Assembly (NCBI GenBank): GCA_964636325.1
Contig: CAZWRV010000162.1
Span: 1-7,041 of the forward strand
From: CAZWRV01 sp964636325
Lineage (GTDB): Bacteria > Verrucomicrobiota > Lentisphaeria > Victivallales > GWF2-50-93
Reading direction: 5' to 3'
Length of the DNA stretch: 7,041 bases
The position numbers and the translations under genes were made by a program. The first letter of the stretch is position 1. Every line of letters begins with the position of its first letter. Of the stretch, positions 1 through 4,855 are shown one piece after another. The notes under the pieces are model-generated. The model made no database searches. It was not told where the DNA came from and saw nothing but the letters and a program-made list of their open reading frames with translations.

Positions 1-113
1 ACCTTATCACATTTCGCGGAGAGGAGATTGACCTTCTCATACTATCTCTCCTGAAGCTTGATAGCTTTTTTCATCGACAGGATTTCGAGGAGCTCCGTGC
101 TCTTATAGTATAA
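1..113 (+). CDS. Possible C-terminal end of an upstream gene (partial)
   Basis: The reading frame beginning at base 3 is open for 36 codons from the window edge to a TAA at 111-113. It encodes a mixed hydrophobic and acidic stretch (for example EEIDLLILSLLKLDSFF, then EELRALIV) that would make a good amphipathic C-terminal helix. An open run this short occurs by chance fairly often, and the other two forward frames close at bases 30 and 54. No motif allows a function to be named. If real, the gene ends 85 bases before the kinase start on the same strand, and its stop codon overlaps the TATAAT box. Low confidence; sequence to the left would settle it. Confidence 0.3.
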   Translation, partial: LITFRGEEIDLLILSLLKLDSFFHRQDFEELRALIV

Positions 114-114
114 T
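109..114 (+). promoter_or_regulatory. Candidate -10 box upstream of the kinase gene
   Basis: A perfect TATAAT lies at 109-114, about 85 bases before the kinase start codon, which would put transcription start near 121. No good -35 hexamer sits at the usual distance. The best TTGACA-like match (TCGACA, 74-79) is about 29 bases upstream of the -10 box, which is too far. The call therefore rests on the -10 box alone, and an AT-rich hexamer can occur by chance. Confidence 0.35.
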
Positions 115-198
115 GACCTGGATGCCCAAGCTGTCGTGCGGCGCTTGCCGAGGATTGCAATTGATGTATATTTATTTGAGGAACAACATTGCGGTTCA

Positions 199-2532
199 AT
201 GCCACAGACAATAAAGTTCAATTGTCCGAAGTGCAACATCGACATGGAGGCCTCCGACGCGGACTCCGGAAAGAACGCCGACTGCCCGAACTGCGGTTGC
301 GTGATATGCATCCCGCAGCCGAGGCTCGAGGAAGGGCTGGAAATCGGCGGGTTCCTTATTGAGAAGAAGCTGGGCGTGGGCGGCATGGGCGAGGTCTGGC
401 TTGCACATCAGTCGGCCATGGACCGCAAGGTCGCGCTCAAGATACTTTCCCCCTCGTTCTCCAAGGACAAGGAATTCCTGGACCGCTTCATCAGGGAGGT
501 GAAGACTTCGGCGAAGCTCATACATCCCAACATCGTGACAGCGTTCGACGCCGGCGTCGACAAGGGGATGAACTATCTTGCGGTGGCCTTCATCGACGGG
601 ACGGATCTGTCCAAGAAGTTGCACGAGACAGGGAGGTTTCCGGAGAAGGAGGCCCTCAGGATTGTCCGCGGAATCGCCGAAGGCCTGGCCTACGCCTGGA
701 ACAAGTTCAAGATACTCCACCGCGACATCAAGCCCGCCAACATCATGCTTGACTCCGACGGCGTCCCCAAGCTGATGGACATGGGCATCTCCAAGAGCGT
801 CGGCGAGGACGCCTCTATGACCATGACAGGGGTGATAGTCGGCACACCGTGCTACATGAGCCCGGAGCAGGCCAAGTCCGAAAAGGCAATAGATTTCAGG
901 GCCGACATCTATTCGCTCGGAGCTACCCTTTACCACCTGTTGACGGGGGAAGTCCCTTTTGAAGGGGAGTCCTCCGTCAGCATAATGGCCAAGCACGTGG
1001 TCGAGCCCCTGCCCAACCCCAGGCTTAAGAATCCCGCCGTGTCAAAGCAGGCCGCGGCCCTCCTTGAGAAAATGATGCAGAAGCTGCCGAAGGACAGGCA
1101 GCAGTCATGGGAAGACGTTATCCGCGACATAGACCTCGTCCTCTCCGGGCAGTTTCCCAGAGGGGGGTCTACGTTCTCCGCCGGCTTTATGAAGCTCCTC
1201 AAGCGCGCTGCGCTGGTCTTCGCAGTGATTCTCCTTGCGGGACTTGTCCTCAAGGCTTTGAAGAAGGGCGCTGCGAAGAGGAAGTCCGCCGCGGCGCAGC
1301 AGGTCGAAGTCGTCAGTAAAACTGTTCCTCCGGCGCAGGAGCACCCCAAGCCGGACGACTCGAAGAAGCTTTCCCTCCCCACTTTTGGAGAGACTGTGCC
1401 CGAGTCCGGGAAAAACCAGCCCCCCTCCATCCCGGATAAAACCGAACCGAAACCTGCAGGCCAGCCCCTTCCGGAAGAGAATGGCGCTCCCAGCGGGACT
1501 CCAGTCCTTCCACCTGTTGACGGAAAGGAGGAAGAACCGGCTTCTGAAACGCCCCGGACCGCCGAACCGACTGAAAAGGCTCCGGACGTTGAACCCCATT
1601 CCGGGAAGACAGAAAAGACGCCGGATGAAGAGCCGGAAAACGTCAGGCAGCCGTCATCCCCGAACCAGCCGCAGCACGATCAGATCGAAGATGTCAGAAG
1701 GCAGATCGTGGAAGCTCTCGCGAAGGTCAATCCCAGCTTCAACCCGCATAAGTGCATCGTCATGGTCGAGAACGACAAATGGAAGGTCGACCTCTCATAC
1801 AACAGCATGGCCGACATACGCCCCCTCAAGGATTTCCAGAAGATAACCAATCTTGGCTTCCCTTGCACTGACGTCGCAGACATCTCCGCCTTGAAGGGAT
1901 TGAACCTCAGGACGCTTTCGATTTCGAACACCAAGGTCAAGGAGATTTCCGCCCTGAAAGGCATGACCGAGTTAAAAAGGCTTGAGCTGTCGAACACGGA
2001 CGTGTCGGATCTGCTTCCCATAGCGAAAATGACTTCCCTGAAGGCGCTCTTCATCGACGGGACGAAGGTGAAAAACCTTGAGCAGATTTCCGCCCTGAAG
2101 CTTGAAGAACTCCGCTTTTCCCGCACCGACATCTCAAGCCTGATGCCCATCAAGGGCATGACGGAGCTCAAAAGGCTTGACATGTCCAGCACAAAGGTTA
2201 CCAACATCTCGGTCCTGGCAAAGCTGACATCTCTCAAGTGCCTCGCCATGGACGGCACCGACGTCAAGAGCATCGATCCAATCATGGGCCTACCCCTGGA
2301 AGTCCTAGTATTCGACTACAGGGATTTCCTGAATCCTCCCAGAATATTGAAGGATTTGCACGACAAGGTCACAACTCTCAAATACATCGCCGGCTCCATG
2401 AGGGAGCTCGAAGAAAACAATCCGACCGCCGACGAATTCTGGGACATGATAAGGAGGGAGATGGAGAAGGGGGGCCAGCCGTCCGGCCCGTCCAAGCCGC
2501 CGAAATATACGCCAAGGAACATACACAGATGA
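199..2532 (+). CDS. Zinc-ribbon Ser/Thr protein kinase with one membrane helix and C-terminal leucine-rich repeats
   Basis: Predicted 777-residue membrane-bound Hanks-type (PknB-like) kinase that phosphorylates Ser/Thr on unknown targets. Order: zinc ribbon with CxxC pairs at residues 9-12 and 29-32; kinase domain about 49-330; membrane helix about 337-354; Pro/Glu/Lys-rich linker about 370-495; leucine-rich repeats about 540-706; charged tail ending in an EFW-type helix. Kinase motifs are intact: glycine loop 59-64, Lys81 (VALK), Glu100, HRD 174-176 with Asp176, Asn181, SPE 221-223 and Asp236. The metal-binding motif is DMG (194-196) instead of DFG, a tolerated variant. In the usual topology the kinase is cytoplasmic and the repeats are outside, suggesting a receptor, but basic residues flank both ends of the helix. 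Start: the frame stays open upstream to a GTG at 136, but those 21 residues look non-coding and the zinc ribbon follows ATG 199 directly. GAGGAA at 178-183 is a distant (15-base) ribosome site. No PASTA repeats are present. Target and ligand are unknown. Confidence 0.93.
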   Translation: MPQTIKFNCPKCNIDMEASDADSGKNADCPNCGCVICIPQPRLEEGLEIGGFLIEKKLGVGGMGEVWLAHQSAMDRKVALKILSPSFSKDKEFLDRFIREVKTSAKLIHPNIVTAFDAGVDKGMNYLAVAFIDGTDLSKKLHETGRFPEKEALRIVRGIAEGLAYAWNKFKILHRDIKPANIMLDSDGVPKLMDMGISKSVGEDASMTMTGVIVGTPCYMSPEQAKSEKAIDFRADIYSLGATLYHLLTGEVPFEGESSVSIMAKHVVEPLPNPRLKNPAVSKQAAALLEKMMQKLPKDRQQSWEDVIRDIDLVLSGQFPRGGSTFSAGFMKLLKRAALVFAVILLAGLVLKALKKGAAKRKSAAAQQVEVVSKTVPPAQEHPKPDDSKKLSLPTFGETVPESGKNQPPSIPDKTEPKPAGQPLPEENGAPSGTPVLPPVDGKEEEPASETPRTAEPTEKAPDVEPHSGKTEKTPDEEPENVRQPSSPNQPQHDQIEDVRRQIVEALAKVNPSFNPHKCIVMVENDKWKVDLSYNSMADIRPLKDFQKITNLGFPCTDVADISALKGLNLRTLSISNTKVKEISALKGMTELKRLELSNTDVSDLLPIAKMTSLKALFIDGTKVKNLEQISALKLEELRFSRTDISSLMPIKGMTELKRLDMSSTKVTNISVLAKLTSLKCLAMDGTDVKSIDPIMGLPLEVLVFDYRDFLNPPRILKDLHDKVTTLKYIAGSMRELEENNPTADEFWDMIRREMEKGGQPSGPSKPPKYTPRNIHR
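1882..2328 (+). repeat. Leucine-rich repeats with a 195-base higher-order period inside the kinase gene
   Basis: The C-terminal part of the kinase has about seven repeats of 20-23 residues with the pattern L..L.LS.T.V..IS.L. Two of the three repeat types recur exactly 195 bases (65 codons) apart: GMTELKRLELSNTDV (from 1960) recurs as GMTELKRLDMSSTKV (from 2155), and AKMTSLKALFIDGTKV (from 2023) recurs as AKLTSLKCLAMDGTDV (from 2218). The third, shorter type (LNLRTL, KLEELRF, LPLEVLVF) falls between them. This shows that a three-repeat block was duplicated. The DNA copies have diverged mainly at third codon positions, so the duplication is not recent. Confidence 0.85.
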
Positions 2533-2543
2533 GGGCAACATGG

Positions 2544-2562
2544 CGGCAGCATGGTGGTGCCG
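2544..2562 (+). other. Stem-loop just after the kinase stop codon
   Basis: CGGCA (2544-2548) pairs with TGCCG (2558-2562), continued by CA/TG across a G-G mismatch, with a 3-base TGG loop. It starts 11 bases after the kinase stop codon. No T-run follows, so it is not a classical intrinsic terminator; it could be a 3' stabilising hairpin or chance. Confidence 0.3.
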
Positions 2563-2667
2563 TCCTCATTCAAGTGCTTATGAAGCAGGAGGATGTGTAG
2601 AATAATAGGTGTTTAAGGCATTGCTGATGATAAACGAGTCGATATTTGGTGCCGTTTTTCTTAAGTA

Positions 2668-2772
2668 TTAAACTGGGTGGAGAGCCGGTCAATATGCTCG
2701 TTAGGAGTATGCCGCCTTCGCTGAAGGCGCCATACTCGGGGACATGCAGCCATAGGCAAACACCCAGCTTAA
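2668..2772 (+). other. 105-base closed inverted-repeat element, probable structured leader RNA or small mobile remnant
   Basis: Most of the notable content of the 319-base gap between kinase and esterase is this element. CTGGGTG (2673-2679) pairs perfectly with CACCCAG (2761-2767); beyond a single A-C mismatch both arms continue as TTAA (2668-2671 and 2769-2772), giving an 11-bp closing stem. Inside lies a second long hairpin (2705-2737). The shape, a closing stem around a hairpin 80-180 bases before a start codon, is that of a cis-regulatory RNA, but I could not match it to a known class: the B12 box, the TPP and c-di-GMP signatures and the paired GAGAG/CTCTC of glycine riboswitches are absent. 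A small non-autonomous element with TTAA ends is the alternative. The structure is seen directly; the function is inference. Confidence 0.5.
2705..2737 (+). other. 14-bp hairpin with a single mismatch
   Basis: GAGTATG (2705-2711) pairs with CATACTC (2731-2737), and CGCCTTC (2713-2719) pairs with GAAGGCG (2723-2729). The two helices stack across one C-C mismatch (2712/2730) and close on a 3-base GCT loop. A near-perfect 14-bp stem like this is very unlikely by chance. No T-run follows, so it is not a simple intrinsic terminator. It is nested inside the 2668-2772 closing stem. Confidence 0.7.
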
Positions 2773-2777
2773 CGGTT

Positions 2778-2816
2778 ACATATCAGGCTGGAATATAGAG
2801 GGTAAGCTGATATTGT
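2778..2816 (+). other. Stem-loop between the structured element and the esterase ribosome site
   Basis: ATATCAG (2780-2786) pairs with CTGATAT (2807-2813), extended by CA/TG across one bulged T (2814), around a 20-base loop. It begins six bases after the 2668-2772 element. A weak 4-bp hairpin (2819-2822 with 2830-2833) follows before the ribosome site. The succession of stems would suit a leader that changes fold, but no switching partner with the Shine-Dalgarno region is obvious. Confidence 0.35.
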
Positions 2817-2840
2817 ATCCGCGCTACTTGCGGTGACATT

Positions 2841-2849
2841 AAGGAGGTG
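2841..2849 (+). promoter_or_regulatory. Strong ribosome binding site of the esterase gene
   Basis: AAGGAGGTG is an almost full complement of the 16S rRNA 3' end. It sits directly before ATG 2852, with only four bases between GGAGG and the start. It supports this start and suggests high translation when accessible. Upstream RNA structure could modulate it. Confidence 0.8.
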
Positions 2850-2851
2850 TT

Positions 2852-4759
2852 ATGGGCAGGATTGTGTTTTTTATGTCGGCGGGATTGATGCTCTTGTCAT
2901 CCGCCGTGTCGTTGTCCGCCGAGGACTTTACGTTCAAGGGGAAGGACTGGCAGGCGACAGTCGGCGAGGACGGATTTCTCAAGTCGTTCGTCGTCGGCAA
3001 GAGCGAGATGCTGAGGCCGTTCGCCGAGACGAAAACTCCGTCTTTCGTACGCATCCAGGGAACGGCCGATCCGTTGAAGTTCGCCAAGGTTGAGAAAAGG
3101 CAGGACGGTTCAATTTTCGCCTCGAACGAGCTGCTCAAGCTCGAATATACCCCCTCTGAAACCTCACTGACGATAAAATACGAGCAGATTCTTGATCCGA
3201 AACGTTCAGTTTTGGAGCTGTTCTGGAGGCCTTCAGAGGATGTCTTCCGCGCCGTCGATGGAGAAGATGACACTACCGTCGACACCGTCAAGACATGGTA
3301 TGACGACATGGCGGCCGGACGCTGGTGCTCCAAAAACGGGGAAGTGCTCACGTTCAAAGCTCTTGGATGCTGGACCAGAATGCCATATACGAATGAAGGC
3401 GCCCCATGCTTCATGCTTACAATTTATCCTGGTGCCAGGGGAGAGCTTGTCATCTTCCCGGAAAGCAGTCCTGCCCCTCTCACGGCCCTGGTCTTCGAGA
3501 TCAAAGGTGAAAATCCCGACTTTCTGGCGCCGGGCGGACGTCCTGCCACCTTCCCCTGCGCCGCGGAGAACCTGGGCGGCGGCGAACTTAAGATAGGATA
3601 TTCGCTCCGTATCCTGAATTATACCGACCTCAGGCAGGTCGCGGAAGGGAAGGACAGCTTTTCCATCCCGCCTAATTCAAAAAAGATTGTTCCTGTATCC
3701 GTGGAGATGAAGGCTCCGGGAGTCTACCGGGCCGAGCTCGAACTGCTTGACGGGACGAACGTCATAAAGAAAAAAGTATGGAACTTCTGCTATGACTTCT
3801 CCAACTGGCAGCCCGTCTGCGCCAGGCCGGCCGACTTCGACGCGTTCTGGGAGAAGACCGTAGGCGAACTCCGCAAGATACCTGTCGATCTTAAGAAGAC
3901 GAAAATTTCAGATGATGCGAAGAGCACGCTTTACAAGATCAATTTCGCGGTCTTGAACAACGAGCGCGCATCCGCCTGGCTGCGCGTCCCCAAGGGCGAG
4001 CCCGGCACCAAGTTCCCGGCGCGGCTGGTATGTCCGCCGTCGGGAGTGAACAGCATTCCGCCTCCAGGTGAAAGCGGTGCGGTCGAGATGGCCCTCTCAA
4101 TACATGGCTTCGACGTCGACGCGTCAGACTTCCCGAAGCAGCCGCCATATCCATGGCCAGGCGCACGATACCACAACATCGGGATCGCGGACAAGGAGAC
4201 ATATTTCTACCGGAACGCCTATATGCGCTGCGTCCGCGCGGTCGACATTCTGCTTGAGATGCCCGAAGTCGACAAGGGGAGGATCATGGTCTGTGGCGGC
4301 AGCCAGGGCGGAGGCCTTGCCGTAGTCACGGCCGCCCTTTGCCCAGGCGTGAAGTTCTGCGCGCCCGGCTTCCCCGGCCTCTGCCGTCTGGACTGGACAA
4401 TCCAATACAATGTCGGAGGCTGGCCGCTGAGCAAGGAGGATGTCCCGCAGGGCCAGACCTTGGAAAAAATGCTGGAGACTCTTTCCTACTACGACGTCGC
4501 CAACTTCATCGGCAAGGTCAAGTGCCCGATTGTCGGGACGATTGGCTGGATGGACACAGTAACCGCCTCTGGCGGGCAGATGGCCGCCTTTGCGCAGGCG
4601 GACAAGAACAGGCTGACCCTCTACTGCGCCCCGTGGGGACGGCACGGCGCCGATGCGCGGACGCAGCAGGCATATTATGCCACGCACAGCCTCTTCTTAG
4701 AAGGCAAGGAAATCCCGCTTCCCAAAACTTGGGATAAGATCGAGGAAGCGCCGAAGTGA
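2852..4759 (+). CDS. Secreted acetylxylan-esterase-like alpha/beta hydrolase (AXE1/CE7-related) with a large N-terminal extension
   Basis: Predicted 635-residue exported carbohydrate esterase that would remove acetyl groups from xylan, mannan or another glycan. Residues 1-23 form a signal peptide (basic Arg3, hydrophobic core, likely cut after LSA). Residues about 24-315 are beta-rich with no motif I recognise, possibly one or two beta-sandwich domains. The hydrolase domain runs from about 318 (NWQPVCARPADFDAFW) to the end. The nucleophile is Ser484 in GGSQGGG; Asp568 (GWMDTV) and His598 (GRHG) are in the right order and spacing to complete the triad. IHGFDV (418 onward), CVRAVDIL, GGWP and SYYDVANF match the AXE1 subfamily I know from Bacteroidota, which has IHG in place of the RGQ of classical CE7 enzymes; His598 is followed by Gly rather than Glu. 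Classical CE7 enzymes are about 320 residues, so this one is nearly doubled by the N-terminal part. It is 96 bases upstream of the glycosidase, probably its partner. Exact ester substrate uncertain; cephalosporin-C or peptide cleavage is less likely. Confidence 0.88.
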   Translation: MGRIVFFMSAGLMLLSSAVSLSAEDFTFKGKDWQATVGEDGFLKSFVVGKSEMLRPFAETKTPSFVRIQGTADPLKFAKVEKRQDGSIFASNELLKLEYTPSETSLTIKYEQILDPKRSVLELFWRPSEDVFRAVDGEDDTTVDTVKTWYDDMAAGRWCSKNGEVLTFKALGCWTRMPYTNEGAPCFMLTIYPGARGELVIFPESSPAPLTALVFEIKGENPDFLAPGGRPATFPCAAENLGGGELKIGYSLRILNYTDLRQVAEGKDSFSIPPNSKKIVPVSVEMKAPGVYRAELELLDGTNVIKKKVWNFCYDFSNWQPVCARPADFDAFWEKTVGELRKIPVDLKKTKISDDAKSTLYKINFAVLNNERASAWLRVPKGEPGTKFPARLVCPPSGVNSIPPPGESGAVEMALSIHGFDVDASDFPKQPPYPWPGARYHNIGIADKETYFYRNAYMRCVRAVDILLEMPEVDKGRIMVCGGSQGGGLAVVTAALCPGVKFCAPGFPGLCRLDWTIQYNVGGWPLSKEDVPQGQTLEKMLETLSYYDVANFIGKVKCPIVGTIGWMDTVTASGGQMAAFAQADKNRLTLYCAPWGRHGADARTQQAYYATHSLFLEGKEIPLPKTWDKIEEAPK

Positions 4760-4796
4760 GGGCATGCCGCAATCGTAATCCGAATATTATAGCTGT

Positions 4797-4834
4797 GTCT
4801 TAACGCTTTCGATTTGGCGTATCAAGCGTCAGAC
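4797..4834. promoter_or_regulatory. Imperfect palindrome before the glycosidase gene (possible operator or mRNA hairpin)
   Basis: ACGCTT (4803-4808) is the reverse complement of AAGCGT (4824-4829), and outside these GTCT (4797-4800) matches AGAC (4831-4834), leaving a small 2x1 internal mismatch. That gives 10 pairs over 38 bases with a 15-base centre. It ends 21 bases before the glycosidase start. It could be a dimeric repressor site for local control, or a hairpin between the two genes. The arms are short, so chance is not excluded. Confidence 0.35.
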
Positions 4835-4844
4835 CTATAAATGC

Positions 4845-4850
4845 AAGGAG
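4845..4850 (+). promoter_or_regulatory. Ribosome binding site that selects the glycosidase start
   Basis: AAGGAG lies five bases before ATG 4856. An in-frame ATG at 4841 would add MQGEY, but it overlaps this site and has no good ribosome site of its own, so 4856 is preferred. Confidence 0.75.
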
Positions 4851-4855
4851 AATAC

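Noticed and set aside
18..51. Hairpin GGAGAG/CTCTCC near the left edge
   Set aside because: Six pairs with a 22-base loop in purine/pyrimidine-biased sequence; likely chance.
136..198. GTG start at 136 for the kinase
   Set aside because: It would add 21 residues in front of the zinc ribbon with no family resemblance, and leave only about 15 bases of leader after the TATAAT-predicted transcription start. ATG 199 fits better.
196..996. Long minus-strand open frame (266 codons) opposite the kinase
   Set aside because: It lies wholly antisense to a kinase with all catalytic motifs. GC-rich third positions keep the opposite strand open, and the translation shows no domain.
2238..2600. Plus-strand frame overlapping the kinase end and running 68 bases past it
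   Set aside because: Most of it is the +1 frame of the LRR region; the tail is short and its composition is unlike a protein. A 21-codon frame at 2540-2605 was rejected for the same lack of support.
2632..2660. Intrinsic terminator for the kinase (AAACG/CGTTT followed by T's)
   Set aside because: The stem is only five pairs, AT-rich, with a 16-base loop; too weak to call.
2673..2767. Glycine or c-di-GMP riboswitch, because of GGAGAG near the 5' stem and AGGCAAAC near the 3' stem
   Set aside because: The CTCTC partner and the CCGAAGG core of glycine riboswitches are missing, and the conserved c-di-GMP-I core is not present. The resemblance is limited to short words.
2767..2773. Integron attC core site (GCTTAAC fits RYYYAAC)
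   Set aside because: In attC this motif opens the site on the top strand and GTTRRRY closes it. Here it is at the 3' end with no proper partner, so the orientation is wrong.
4814..4841. Promoter TTGGCG-N16-TATAAA before the glycosidase
   Set aside because: Spacing and hexamers are acceptable, but transcription would begin near 4848, inside the ribosome site, which would leave the gene without it.
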